A DNA stretch of 64,000 nucleotides from J095 sp964517605 (GCA_964517605.1 CAZFCE010000021.1:32013-96012), one strand, 5' to 3'. Positions 42,377 to 51,875 are shown, counted from the stretch's first letter. The notes: generated by a model from the letters alone, not told the origin. Made by a program: numbers and translations.

Positions 42377-43360
42377 TTATTTCTGTAGCAATGCTAGAGC
42401 CTCGGCAATGCGGGGGTCGGGCAGGCGCACATAACCGGCTTTGGGGACAAATTTTTGTCCATCGGTGAGCGCCCACTGGTAAAAAGCAGTGATAGCCGGG
42501 CTGGGTTTACCTTTAGTTACCAAATAAAGCACGCGGGCCGGCGGAAACGGATAAACCTGTTTGGCAATCGCGTCGGTTAATTTGTCGCGGCTGTCGTACA
42601 GGTTTTCATCGTCCGTAATGCGCCCGTCGCCGTTCAAATCCAACGGGATAATGCGCAGGCCTTCAATGGGTTTACCGGTGGCCTGGTCGTAGGCAAAGCC
42701 GATGTTGTTGTAGCCTACGCCCAGTTTGTCCTGGCGCACGGCTTCGGCCAGACCGGGGTCGCCATTGACGGCGGTGCCTTTTAGTTCTTCCTGAGCTTTG
42801 CCGCCGCCATATTTGGCCCACATTTCGGCGGCTCCGGCAGAATCCGAACGGGTGTAAACGTTGATGGCTTCGGTAGCGCCGTTGCCCAACCATTGATCCC
42901 AGGTTTTGATTTTGCCGCCAATCCAGATGTCATTTTCAATTTTTGGGGTTAGCCCCGTGGCCAGAATTTTATCCAGGTAGGGGTTGTTGGCGTTAACCGT
43001 GCCTACCACCGCATCTATGGTTACCGGCACCGGAAAAGCGCCTTTGTCGGTTTCTTCCGGGCGCACATCGCGCGAGAGCATGGCAATATCAGCCGCGCCG
43101 GCCAGCATGTCGGTCATCCCTTTGCCCGCGCCGCCGGCTTGCACATCAAACCGCACCTCGGGGTGGAGTTTGGTGTACTCTTCAGTCCAAACGGTCATCA
43201 TAGGGAACAGGGCAAATGCGCCGGAAACGCTGATGGTATTTTGTGCGGCGGGGGCGGCTTCGTTTTTGCCGCCGGGGGCAGCCTGACCGCAACCGCTTAA
43301 AGCTAACAAGCCGATAAATAAAAGTGTTAACAGACGAACAATGTATGGTTGTAACTTCAT
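42377..43360 (-). CDS. pstS: Phosphate-binding lipoprotein PstS
   Basis: 327 residues. A signal peptide with lipobox LALSGC (Cys24) and a short Pro/Ala linker precede a PstS-type binding domain: SGAFALFPMMTVWTEEY, GGAGKGMTDMLAGAADIAMLSRD and YTRSDSAGAAEMW, where the Ser/Arg/Asp residues normally hold phosphate. AAGGAG precedes ATG 43360. It delivers phosphate to PstCA. First transport gene of the operon, after the USP-like gene. Confidence 0.94.
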   Translation of the reverse strand: MKLQPYIVRLLTLLFIGLLALSGCGQAAPGGKNEAAPAAQNTISVSGAFALFPMMTVWTEEYTKLHPEVRFDVQAGGAGKGMTDMLAGAADIAMLSRDVRPEETDKGAFPVPVTIDAVVGTVNANNPYLDKILATGLTPKIENDIWIGGKIKTWDQWLGNGATEAINVYTRSDSAGAAEMWAKYGGGKAQEELKGTAVNGDPGLAEAVRQDKLGVGYNNIGFAYDQATGKPIEGLRIIPLDLNGDGRITDDENLYDSRDKLTDAIAKQVYPFPPARVLYLVTKGKPSPAITAFYQWALTDGQKFVPKAGYVRLPDPRIAEALALLQK

Positions 43361-43388
43361 CGTTTAGCTCCTTTCTCTACTGTTGGGT

Positions 43389-44339
43389 TTAATTTTCAAT
43401 GGGCAACGGTACCGGAGGTTTGAGTACAAAGATAGGGCGGCCAGCATGCCCGCCGTAACTCTCAATCAACAAAATAACTTCGGCTACAAAATCGCCGTAG
43501 CCTTCGGCGGCAATAACCAGCAAATCATAGGCTTCTTGAAGCAGTTCGGCGGCAATGCGGTCGGCGGGATTGCCCTGGCGCAATTTTAGCTGGATTGAGC
43601 CGCTTTTCTGGTCGGCCAGGGTCAGGCAGTGTTCAATGTGCTGCCGGGTAGCGCCGTTCACCGAGAGCGAGCCGGTTAATTCGGCCAGCGACGACACCAG
43701 CAGCGGAATCAGACTGATGGTGGCTTCGTTGGCGCACACCGGGCGCATCCAGTCAATAGCCTGGGCATCGGAAGCGTAGCCCCGAATGGCCACCAGAATG
43801 CGCTGCAACTCGTAGTGGTCGCCTCGCACCAGCAACAGCGGCGTGGTGGATTGGCGAAGCGCCTGTTTGAGAAGGTCGGTGGTGGGGGTATCGAGCACGG
43901 TCAGGGCGTATTGTTCTTCGCCGGCCAGGTTTAACAGGGAATCCAGATCAATTTGGGTGGCGTCTAAATGGGTTACAGGCGCGTTCAGGATTGCACCAAA
44001 CTTGGCCGACAGGTTGTTAACGGCATCGCTACAACAGGGGGCGCTGTGCCAGGCCAAAATCCGGGAGCCGGGTTGAGGTTCTTTGGGGTAAAAGCGATCC
44101 AGGGCAGCGCGGATGGCCTCGGCGGAACTGCGCACGGGCACAATATCGGCATGCAACAGGTCGCCGAGCATGGTGCGCGCCGTTTCGTTTTCGGGGTGAG
44201 CCATGGCCACGCTAACCTGGTCATTCTCGCGGGCCAGTGGCAACGCCAAATAATACAGCGCCAAGCCATACGGCACCTGGGCCACCAGGGTTGGATCGAC
44301 GATGAAGTTACTCAGATTCAGGGTTAAATAAGTGGACAT
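43389..44339 (-). CDS. Pst-operon protein with GspE-N-like and universal-stress-like parts
   Basis: 316 residues without signal or membrane segment. Residues 15-85 (VAQVPYGLALYYLALPLARENDQVSVAMAHPEN and on) resemble the MshEN/GspE N-terminal domain, which in other proteins can bind cyclic di-GMP or act as an adaptor. The remainder (TPLLLVRGDHYELQRILVAIRG, NPADRIAAELLQEAYDLLVIAAEGYG) resembles universal stress proteins with an ATP-type loop. It is the first gene after a Pho-box-like repeat and precedes pstS by 28 bases, so it is probably phosphate-regulated. Precise function unknown. Confidence 0.7.
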   Translation of the reverse strand: MSTYLTLNLSNFIVDPTLVAQVPYGLALYYLALPLARENDQVSVAMAHPENETARTMLGDLLHADIVPVRSSAEAIRAALDRFYPKEPQPGSRILAWHSAPCCSDAVNNLSAKFGAILNAPVTHLDATQIDLDSLLNLAGEEQYALTVLDTPTTDLLKQALRQSTTPLLLVRGDHYELQRILVAIRGYASDAQAIDWMRPVCANEATISLIPLLVSSLAELTGSLSVNGATRQHIEHCLTLADQKSGSIQLKLRQGNPADRIAAELLQEAYDLLVIAAEGYGDFVAEVILLIESYGGHAGRPIFVLKPPVPLPIEN

Positions 44340-44376
44340 AAATTCATTGCCTGTTATTGCGTATTTTTACGTTTAG

Positions 44377-44430
44377 TTTAACAGACAATGGTAACAGGGG
44401 CCGTTATGAGCCGGTAACAAAGCGGTAACA
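44377..44430 (-). promoter_or_regulatory. Pho-box-like direct repeats upstream of the pst operon
   Basis: On the + strand GGTAACA occurs at 44390, 44413 and 44424, with TTTAACA at 44377. On the - strand these read TGTTACC repeats. The 11-base step between the last two, and 23 bases to the next, suits a tandem-binding OmpR/PhoB dimer. It lies 38-91 bases before the USP-like gene and 13 bases after the stop of the regulator gene that probably binds it. Confidence 0.6.
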
Positions 44431-44442
44431 AATATTGATGGT

Positions 44443-45129
44443 TTACCGGCGAACTTCGTCTACCAGGGCGTAGCCAACGCCCGGCAGCGTTTCAAGGTAA
44501 ACCGGGACGGAGGGGTCGGGTTCAATTTTGGTGCGGAGGCGATACACCAGTTGTTTGAGCATGGTGCGGTCGCCGCCTTCCGCGCCCCACACGGCGTTAA
44601 TGAGCATATCGGTGGTTAAAACCTGGCCCACGTTCATCATTAACGCCTCAAGCAGGCGCACTTCCAGCGGGGTGAGGCGCATGGGTGGCTGCTCGCCGCG
44701 CCGCACTTCGCTGCGGGCGCGGTCAAGGTTTAGACCGGCGGCGGTTAGTGCCCCACCGGCGGATGGCAGCCGCCCGCCCCGGCGCAGCACCGCCCTGACC
44801 CGCGCCACCAGTTGATTGGGGCTGAACGGCTTGACAATGTAATCATCCGCGCCCAGTTCCAGCCCTTCAACCACGGCTTCATCGCTGTGGCGCACGCTGA
44901 GAATGATGATGGGCGTTTGCTCGTGGTTTCTGATATGGCGGCAAACGGCCATTCCATCGAGTTTGGGCAGGTTTAAATCGAGCACAATTAAATCGGGCGA
45001 GGTTTCGGCCCAGGTTTCAATGGCCGCCAGCCCGTCGTACACGGCGATAACTTCAAACCCGGCCCGGCGCAACACAAACGTCAGCACATCAGACAGGGCC
45101 AGATCATCTTCAACTACCAAAATTTTCAT
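44443..45129 (-). CDS. OmpR/PhoB-type response regulator
   Basis: 228 residues: receiver domain with acidic pair VVEDD, phosphoacceptor Asp in LIVLDLNLPKLDG, and Lys in YIVKPFS, then a winged-helix output domain (MRLTPLEVRLLEALMMNVGQVLTTDMLINAVWG, MLKQLVYRLRTKIEP). It lies 32 bases after the sensor kinase gene and directly before the pst genes, so it is very likely the phosphate regulator (PhoB/PhoP/RegX3-like). AGAGG precedes ATG 45129. Confidence 0.93.
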   Translation of the reverse strand: MKILVVEDDLALSDVLTFVLRRAGFEVIAVYDGLAAIETWAETSPDLIVLDLNLPKLDGMAVCRHIRNHEQTPIIILSVRHSDEAVVEGLELGADDYIVKPFSPNQLVARVRAVLRRGGRLPSAGGALTAAGLNLDRARSEVRRGEQPPMRLTPLEVRLLEALMMNVGQVLTTDMLINAVWGAEGGDRTMLKQLVYRLRTKIEPDPSVPVYLETLPGVGYALVDEVRR

Positions 45130-45161
45130 GCAATCCTCTGGATATGGCTTTTGTCGATAAA

Positions 45162-47216
45162 TTATAAAGGCAACTCAAACCAAAACACCGAGCCACCCCC
45201 CAGCCGGTCATCCACGCCAACCCGCCCGCCGTGCGCTTCGATGGCGTTTTTTACCACAAACAGCCCCAACCCCACCCCGTATTGCTCGCGGTCATGGGCA
45301 TCCAGCCGCACAAAACGCCGAAACAGGTTAATCCGCTCGGCAGGCGGAATACCCGGCCCCCGGTCGGCCACCGAAACGCGCAACATTGCCTCGATTTGTT
45401 CCAGCCGCAGGTCAACCGGCTGGCCGATGGGGCTGTATTTGCTGGCGTTGGAAAGCAGATTAACCAGCACCTGGGTGAGCCGGGCGGGGTCGGCGGTGAT
45501 GTGGGGCAGCCGCGCCGGCTCTTCCAGCGACACGGTTTGATTGCGGCGTTCCAGCAGCGGTTGCACCAGTTGCAGTGCGCTCTGGATGACCTCGTTCATG
45601 TCCGTGGGCTGGTTGCGGATGATAAAGCGCCCCGCTTCGATGCTGCTGCTTTCCAGCAGGTTGTCAATGAGGGTTTGCAGCCCGCGCAGGCTGAGCGCGG
45701 TGGGTTTGAGCAGTTCGCGCATTTCGGCGGTAGACAGTTCTTCGGCCTCGCTGAGCAGTAACTCAATTGAGGCGTTGAGCGTGCTGAGCGGCGTGCGGAA
45801 TTCGTGCGAAATGTTGGCCAAAAAGTAGCTCCGCAAATGGCGCAGCGCCTCTTCTTCGGTGACATCGCGCAAAACCAGGGCCACCTGGGGCGTGTCGCCG
45901 CCGGGCGGCACCAGCCGCGAGCGGGTGGTGGCTAAAATCACCTCCTGCCCGGCCCGGTTGAGCAGGCTGATTTGCCGTTTTTCGCCGCGCGGCGGCAGTT
46001 GGTCAAAAAAACTGGCATCGTTTTCGCCCGACAGTGGAAAAACTTCGTTGATGTGGCGGCCTTGCGCCTCGCCGCTGCTCCAGCCGGTGAGCATTTCGGC
46101 GCCCTGGCTAAAGAAAGTGATTTTGCCTTCGGTGTCAAACGTAACCACGCCTTCGGCCACGGATTGAACCAGGGTGTTCAGCCAATCCCGCGCCTGCGAG
46201 CGTTCTTTGATGGCCTGCAACATGCTGGACTGGCTTTTTTGCAGCGCCTCGGCCAGCGTGCTCACCTCGGCGGGGTCGGTAAAGGAGGGAATGGGCGTAA
46301 CTAAATCACCGCCGCTGATGCGCTCGGCCACGCGAGTGAGGTGTTCCAGCGGCGCGGTGAGTTGGCGCACGTAACCCAACCCCAGCAACGCGCCGAACAC
46401 GGCGACCAGCCCGGTGCTGGCGGCCAACACCAGTAACGCCTGGTTGGTGGCCGCAAACAGGCCATCTACCGGCAGCGCCACCTCGGAAACAAGCGCGGTT
46501 TGCTCTGATGAACTGGTGAGCGGGGTGTAAGCGGCGTAGTAGGGCCGCCCATCCATTTGCAGCGTTTGGCGCGATACCGGCTGAACAACATCGAGCGGGG
46601 CCGGCGTTGAAATATCGGCTTTGTAGGCCAGGCTACTGCTCAACCGCACACCATCAAGCCCCAGAATGGTTTGCGTAGCGCCGGTGTTCAGGGCCAACTG
46701 GCGCAAAAAGGCGTGGTCTAGCCAGCGCCCGGCTACCGCCGTGCCCAGTTGCCGGCCCGTGGGCGCATCAAAAATGGGCTGCCGCACCACAATCGCCGGG
46801 CGGTTAGTTACCAACTCAAAACTGGGCGAGGCCGGCTGCGGGCATGGAAACGGCGTGGTGTCTTCCAGAGGCCGGTTTCCCTGGCACAAAAACAAAATAT
46901 CCAGGTTATTTTGATCCTGAAAAGCCTGGCTGTAGCGCGATAATTCGGCGGGGGTGTAGGCCAGCATCAATTTGTGCAGGGTGGAACGCTCGGCAAAAAG
47001 CCTAACCTGGCTGGTAAGCCGGGTTTGTTCGGCTAAAAGCAGGCTGAGGGTGGCCTGCCGGGCGTTTTCGACGCTGCTCCAGGTTTGCTGTTCCAGTTGG
47101 GCGCGGGTTAGTAAATAGGCCGGCACCCCAGCGCTGAGGGTGGTGAGTAAAATCAGCACGCAAAAAACAGAAACCAGCCGGATTAAAAAACTGCGCGAAT
47201 GGAGTAATCTTCTCAT
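45162..47216 (-). CDS. Sensor histidine kinase of the pst locus (TM-sensor-TM-HAMP-PAS-HisKA-HATPase)
   Basis: 684 residues. A membrane segment near residue 12-35, an extracytoplasmic sensor of about 230 residues, a second segment (LLVLAASTGLVAVFGALLGLGYV), HAMP, a PAS domain (LVQSVAEGVVTFDTEGKITFFSQGAEML), the phospho-His in ANISHEFRTPLS, and ATP-binding boxes NLLSNASKYSP, ADRGPGIP and GVGLGLFVVKNAIEAHGG. It phosphorylates the OmpR-type regulator downstream. A large outside sensor domain is longer than in E. coli PhoR and suggests direct sensing of an outside signal. Confidence 0.92.
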   Translation of the reverse strand: MRRLLHSRSFLIRLVSVFCVLILLTTLSAGVPAYLLTRAQLEQQTWSSVENARQATLSLLLAEQTRLTSQVRLFAERSTLHKLMLAYTPAELSRYSQAFQDQNNLDILFLCQGNRPLEDTTPFPCPQPASPSFELVTNRPAIVVRQPIFDAPTGRQLGTAVAGRWLDHAFLRQLALNTGATQTILGLDGVRLSSSLAYKADISTPAPLDVVQPVSRQTLQMDGRPYYAAYTPLTSSSEQTALVSEVALPVDGLFAATNQALLVLAASTGLVAVFGALLGLGYVRQLTAPLEHLTRVAERISGGDLVTPIPSFTDPAEVSTLAEALQKSQSSMLQAIKERSQARDWLNTLVQSVAEGVVTFDTEGKITFFSQGAEMLTGWSSGEAQGRHINEVFPLSGENDASFFDQLPPRGEKRQISLLNRAGQEVILATTRSRLVPPGGDTPQVALVLRDVTEEEALRHLRSYFLANISHEFRTPLSTLNASIELLLSEAEELSTAEMRELLKPTALSLRGLQTLIDNLLESSSIEAGRFIIRNQPTDMNEVIQSALQLVQPLLERRNQTVSLEEPARLPHITADPARLTQVLVNLLSNASKYSPIGQPVDLRLEQIEAMLRVSVADRGPGIPPAERINLFRRFVRLDAHDREQYGVGLGLFVVKNAIEAHGGRVGVDDRLGGGSVFWFELPL

Positions 47217-47387
47217 AAATCAAGCATACTGCTTTTTAAACGAACAGGCCAATCGGCCCGATTTTTGTAATTGGGGTGATGGAACGCCGGCCCGGTTTTG
47301 GTAATAACCTGGTGAATTATGCTAAAATTGGGCCAAAGTAATGTGGGCCGATACGGCATCGGCCTAAAACCGCAGTGGAGCGAGCCT

Positions 47388-48983
47388 GTGTTATATAAAG
47401 TGTTTCTGGTTGAAGATGAAATTGTGACCAGAGAGGGTATTCGGGATAATGTTGATTGGCGAGCCGCCGGCTTTGAATTTTGCGGCGAAGCGCCCGACGG
47501 CGAGATGGCTTTGCCGCTCATTGAAAAAGCCCGGCCCGATGTGCTGATTACCGATATCAGAATGCCGTTTATGGACGGTTTACAACTTTGTAAAATTTTG
47601 CGCGACCGGATGCCGGCGCTCAAAATTATTATCCTGAGCGGGCATAATGAATTTCAGTATGCTCAGGAGGCGGTTAAGTTAGGCGTAACCGAATATCTGC
47701 TCAAGCCGTTTGGCGTTCAGGAATTACACCAGGTATTGAACAAAGTAGCCGCCCTGCTTGATTATGAGCGGGCAGAACGGGAAAAGCTGGAACGCTTAAA
47801 AAATCAAATTGAAGACAATCTGGCGCTACGGCAGGAGAAATTTCTCTCCAAGCTGGTAATGGGGGGCATGGCCTCGCCGGAGGTTATTCGGGAGAGCCGG
47901 CTTTTGGGGTTGGACCTTGTTGCCAGGTGGTACCTGGTGCTGGTGGTTGATTTTGAGCTTAACAGCCAGGCCGAACAGTTTGACTATAGCGAGTATCAAC
48001 AGGTTGAACAAACCATCTCCCGATTAGCCGGCGTTAACCCCGATATTTTTTTGGCCAAGACCGGCGTGGAAGAGCTGGTCTTGATTATCAAGGGCGACAC
48101 CAGCGAACACCTGGCCCAGGAAGGCCGTTTTCTCACCGAGTTGATCAGAACCGAAGTGGAAAACAGAACCAAGTGTTTTTTGAGGGTGGGATTGGGCAGC
48201 CCCCAAGACCGGATTGGTAATATCCACCGGTCTTTTGCCGAAGCGTTGGCCAACTTGCAACAGGATGCGGCTAAAGCGCCAAACCAGGCTGAGGCCGGCA
48301 GCGAAACCGGCAAAACGGAACTGCTTGAACTGGATAAATCGGCTTTGGAAAACTTTTTGAGGTATGGAACCAGAGAGGAATTTGACAGCTTTTTTCAGGT
48401 TTATATGCAGCCATTGAATGAAGCCGCCCTTCAGTCATACCTGGTTAGAAATTATATTTTTGTTGACATCGTTTTAATGGTGGCCAAATTTGTTCACCAG
48501 TTAGGCGGAAACGTTGATCAGGTTATCCCTGAAATAAACCGGGTGGAGACAATGTTGTTGAATGTTAAAACCCTCGATCAACTGCGAGAAGAAACAAGGC
48601 AGGTTTTTGCCAGCGCCCTGGCCTTTAGAGACAGCAAAACCCAAAAACAATACAAGCCGATGATTCACCTGGCCAAAAAATATATCGAGGCGCATTACGC
48701 TGACCCTGAATTGTCGCTGAATGACGTGGCGGATCAGGTTAATTTTAGCCCCAGCCACTTTAGCGTGGTTTTTAGCCGTGAAACAGGGATGACCTTTAAG
48801 GATTACCTGATTAACATCAGAATGGAAAAAGCGAAAGAATTACTCCGCACCACGCCTTTAAAATCGTTTGAAATTGCCTCTCAAATTGGCTATAACGATC
48901 CTCACTATTTTAGCTACGTTTTTAAGAAACACACCAACCTTTCGCCCAAACAGTTTCGCCGGTTAACCAAGGCTACTTATTAA
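47388..48983 (+). CDS. AraC-type response regulator (YesN-like)
   Basis: About 531 residues from GTG 47388 (VLYKVFLVEDE), chosen because a TAAAAT near 47323 would place the transcript start after the upstream ATG 47319 and because GGAG lies at 47376-47379. The receiver has Asp in VLITDIRMPFMDG and Lys in YLLKPFG. A long middle part carries no recognised motif, and the C-terminus is a two-helix AraC DNA-binding domain (DPELSLNDVADQVNFSPSHFSVVFSRETGMTFKDYL, EIASQIGYNDPHYFSYVFKKHTNLSPKQFRR). It pairs with the kinase 74 bases downstream and probably activates the sugar transporter operon that follows. Confidence 0.9.
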   Translation: MLYKVFLVEDEIVTREGIRDNVDWRAAGFEFCGEAPDGEMALPLIEKARPDVLITDIRMPFMDGLQLCKILRDRMPALKIIILSGHNEFQYAQEAVKLGVTEYLLKPFGVQELHQVLNKVAALLDYERAEREKLERLKNQIEDNLALRQEKFLSKLVMGGMASPEVIRESRLLGLDLVARWYLVLVVDFELNSQAEQFDYSEYQQVEQTISRLAGVNPDIFLAKTGVEELVLIIKGDTSEHLAQEGRFLTELIRTEVENRTKCFLRVGLGSPQDRIGNIHRSFAEALANLQQDAAKAPNQAEAGSETGKTELLELDKSALENFLRYGTREEFDSFFQVYMQPLNEAALQSYLVRNYIFVDIVLMVAKFVHQLGGNVDQVIPEINRVETMLLNVKTLDQLREETRQVFASALAFRDSKTQKQYKPMIHLAKKYIEAHYADPELSLNDVADQVNFSPSHFSVVFSRETGMTFKDYLINIRMEKAKELLRTTPLKSFEIASQIGYNDPHYFSYVFKKHTNLSPKQFRRLTKATY

Positions 48984-49057
48984 AGTTAAAGCGATGGTGG
49001 GTTTTAAAAACCTGCCGGCTTTTGCCGGTGAAACCGGACGGAATCAGGAGGAGTCGC

Positions 49058-50599
49058 ATGATCGTCAGAGTGGATAGTGAAATATTGCCTAATCCCAGGT
49101 ACATCAGCGGGTTGATTGATTACTTTGCCGGAATCAATTTATCCATCCGCTCCAAAATTCTGTTGTCATTCCTCCTCATCATTCTGGCTATGGGCATAGT
49201 TGACGCCTTTTTGATTGTGCAAGTAGTGCGCTTCAATAGAGAATATAGCGCCATTATTACTAACATTACCACCGCCAACCGCATCAATGGTTACATCAAA
49301 CCCGCCATCGATTCGGAAATGTGGAATATTGTGGCCGGAAAAACGGAATTTAAACAGGGTAAACAGTATGAGATTATAGACGGGGTGAATAACCAAATCA
49401 GGTTGATGATTACCAATACCGACTCAGAGAAAGGCAAAATCAAACTCCAGGTGATTCTCAGGACGATGAAAACCCTCACCCATTATGTGGATCGGATGGG
49501 AGAGCAGATTGAGCAGGGCGGTCGGGTGGACGATAACGAGCAAGTGCTGGAAAACATCCGGGGGGTTTCGGACCTGGTGGCTGACCTGGTGCAAGAATAC
49601 AGCTTGTTTGAGGTGAATCGCGTTGAAACTAACTACCGGGCCACGCAAAACAGCTTTAGCCAATGGGCTTTTATCTATATGGTTTTGTTGGTGGGGGTGA
49701 TTGGTTTTTCGGTGGGAGCGGCCTGGATTATCTCGGAAAGCGTTTATATCCCCATTAAAAAACTTCACGATGTAACGGCCACAATCACCCAAAATGATTT
49801 GCAGGCATTGGTGACCAGCAAAAATGTCAATGAGATTACCGATTTGGGCATGAGCTTTAATGCCATGATTAACAAAATCAGGGAATTGCTGGACAGCAAA
49901 ATCAAAGAGCAGGAAAACCTGAAGAAAGCCGAGTTTAGAGCGCTGCAAGCCCAAATCAACCCTCATTTTCTTTATAACACACTCGACACAATCATCTGGA
50001 TGGCCGAAGCTAAAAAAAACGACCAAGTGATTGACCTGGTGCGCTCCCTATCGTGCTTTTTTAGAGTTACGCTCAGTGAAGGTAAAGATTGGATCACCCT
50101 TCGAGAAGAGATAGAGCAGACCAGAAGTTACCTGGCTATTCAAAAGATGCGCTACCGGGATATTTTGGATTACAAAATTGAGATAGATGAAGCCGTTTTA
50201 GAAGGAACAATCCTCAAATTGCTCTTGCAACCCCTGGTTGAGAATGCCATTTATCACGGGATTAAAAACAAAAGGCAGGGCGGAACCGTTATTGTGCGCG
50301 TTTACCGTGAGGATGAAGCCAGAATATTCCTTGAAGTGGAGGATGACGGGGCCGGGTTTACGGCCTATAAACTCACCAAAATTCAGGAATATCTTAATGA
50401 CGACTCTGATGAGTTCAAATTGGATGAAAGAGGCTTTGGGCTTGAAAATGTTAACAAGCGGGTTAAGTTGTATTATGGCAAAGAATATGGGCTTTCAATT
50501 GAAAGTGAATACCAGGTGGGAACAAAGGCAAGACTGGTGATTCCGATGAAAAATGGCTTGAGCGAACAATGGGGTTCCGGCTTGTCCGGGTTAGGATAA
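49058..50599 (+). CDS. YesM-type (LytS-like) sensor histidine kinase
   Basis: 513 residues from ATG 49058, with AGGAGG at 49046-49051. Two membrane segments (about 37-57 and 212-235) flank an extracytoplasmic helical region of about 150 residues. HAMP follows, then the His_kinase domain with the phospho-His in AQINPHFLYNTLDTI and an HATPase domain (LLLQPLVENAIYHGIKN, EVEDDGAGF, GFGLENVNKRVKLYYG). Partner of the AraC-type regulator. The neighbouring binding protein could present the sugar to the outside domain, as in other periplasmic-binding-protein sensors (inference). Confidence 0.92.
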   Translation: MIVRVDSEILPNPRYISGLIDYFAGINLSIRSKILLSFLLIILAMGIVDAFLIVQVVRFNREYSAIITNITTANRINGYIKPAIDSEMWNIVAGKTEFKQGKQYEIIDGVNNQIRLMITNTDSEKGKIKLQVILRTMKTLTHYVDRMGEQIEQGGRVDDNEQVLENIRGVSDLVADLVQEYSLFEVNRVETNYRATQNSFSQWAFIYMVLLVGVIGFSVGAAWIISESVYIPIKKLHDVTATITQNDLQALVTSKNVNEITDLGMSFNAMINKIRELLDSKIKEQENLKKAEFRALQAQINPHFLYNTLDTIIWMAEAKKNDQVIDLVRSLSCFFRVTLSEGKDWITLREEIEQTRSYLAIQKMRYRDILDYKIEIDEAVLEGTILKLLLQPLVENAIYHGIKNKRQGGTVIVRVYREDEARIFLEVEDDGAGFTAYKLTKIQEYLNDDSDEFKLDERGFGLENVNKRVKLYYGKEYGLSIESEYQVGTKARLVIPMKNGLSEQWGSGLSGLG

Positions 50600-50604
50600 C
50601 AACA

Positions 50605-51603
50605 ATGAAGATTCCCTATCTGCTGCTGATTTTGGCCATAACGTTGGCCCTGGCTGCGTGCGGCACCACCGCTGTATCCCCATCATCAGATGAGTTTTCG
50701 CCCCAGGCAACCGCCCCCGCAAAAAAAACCTATGAAAACCTGATTGTTGGTTTTGCCCAAATCGGGGCCGAAAGCGAGTGGCGAACGGCTAATACCCGGT
50801 CAATCAAGGCGGAGGCCGAGCGATTGGGGGTAGAGTTGCGCTTCTCCGACGCCCAGCAAAAGCAAGAAAATCAAATCAAGGCCATTCGTTCTTTTATTGC
50901 CCAACAGGTGGATGTGATTGGCTTGCCGCCGGTGGTAGAAACCGGTTGGGCCGATGTTTTTCAGGAAGCCAAAGATGCCGGCATTCCGATTATCCTGGTT
51001 GACCGCCGCGCTAACGTTCACTCAGGTCTTTACGTAACTTATATCGGCTCCGATTTTATCGAAGAAGGCCGAAACGCGGCCCGGGTAATGGCCAAACTGC
51101 TGCATGGCAAGGGCAAAATTGTTGAACTGGTCGGGACGATAGACTCGGCCCCGGCTAATGACCGTTACGTGGGCTTTAGAGAAATCCTAAAAGATTACCC
51201 GGAGATGGACATTATTGCTTCTGAATCCGCCGATTTTACCCAGGCCAAGGGCAAAGAAGTGATGGAAGGATTTTTGCTGCGTTATGGGGACAAGATTAAC
51301 GCGCTGTACGCGCACAATGATGACATGGCCCTGGGCGCGATTAAGGCGATTGAAGCCTACGGCCTGAAACCTGGCAAAGATATTAAGATTGTATCCATTG
51401 ACGCCGCGCGGGGCGCTTTTGAAGCCATGATCGAAGGCAAATTGAATGCAACGGTTGAGTGCAACCCGCTCCTCGGCCCGCAGTTCCTTGATCTGGCCCT
51501 GAAAGTGGTCAACGGTGAGCAAGTTCCCAAGTGGATTAAGTCTGATGAAACTATTTTTTACCCGGATAACGCGGCCCAGGTTCTGTTAACCCGCCAATAT
51601 TAA
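50605..51603 (+). CDS. YtfQ-like sugar-binding lipoprotein, probable sensor partner
   Basis: 332 residues from ATG 50605, only 5 bases after the kinase stop. Signal peptide with lipobox LALAAC (Cys18). The binding domain starts FAQIGAESEWRTANT and shares FSDAQQKQENQIKAIRSF, LPPVVETGW, YAHNDDMALGAIKAI and VECNPLLGPQ with the next binding protein and with E. coli YtfQ. A strong terminator separates it from the transporter operon, so it is expressed with the two-component system. I infer it senses sugar for the kinase; a transport role is also possible. Confidence 0.88.
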   Translation: MKIPYLLLILAITLALAACGTTAVSPSSDEFSPQATAPAKKTYENLIVGFAQIGAESEWRTANTRSIKAEAERLGVELRFSDAQQKQENQIKAIRSFIAQQVDVIGLPPVVETGWADVFQEAKDAGIPIILVDRRANVHSGLYVTYIGSDFIEEGRNAARVMAKLLHGKGKIVELVGTIDSAPANDRYVGFREILKDYPEMDIIASESADFTQAKGKEVMEGFLLRYGDKINALYAHNDDMALGAIKAIEAYGLKPGKDIKIVSIDAARGAFEAMIEGKLNATVECNPLLGPQFLDLALKVVNGEQVPKWIKSDETIFYPDNAAQVLLTRQY

Positions 51604-51665
51604 TTCGATTTTCGCCTCTCGACGGCATCAATCAAAAAATAATTAACCTTTATCTAAAAAAAATT

Positions 51666-51689
51666 AACCTTCCTGCGGGAAGGTTTTTT
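51666..51689 (+). terminator. Terminator after the two-component/binding-protein operon
   Basis: AACCTTCC (51666-51673) and GGAAGGTT (51678-51685) form an 8-base stem with loop TGCG, followed by T-run to 51689. Confidence 0.85.
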
Positions 51690-51739
51690 ATTGCTGGTAA
51701 ACAACCCATAAATTCCAATCTATTGCTTATTAAAACGCA

Positions 51740-51775
51740 TTGATGTTGTTCCGTTTAAGGGATATGATGGAACAA
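51740..51775 (+). promoter_or_regulatory. Promoter and inverted repeat of the YtfQ-type transporter operon
   Basis: TTGATG (51740-51745) and TATGAT (51763-51768) are 17 bases apart. TTGTTCC (51746-51752) and its reverse complement GGAACAA (51769-51775) frame the -10 element, a candidate regulator site. A GC-rich hairpin (about 51784-51810) follows in the 5' leader of about 100 bases. Confidence 0.6.
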
Positions 51776-51875
51776 ATAAATGCCCGCATCTCATCCCGGG
51801 AGAAATGCGGTCCTTCACCAAATCCACTGTAGTAAAATCAAACTTAGTAAAATAGAAAAGAAGGAGAACTGAACA

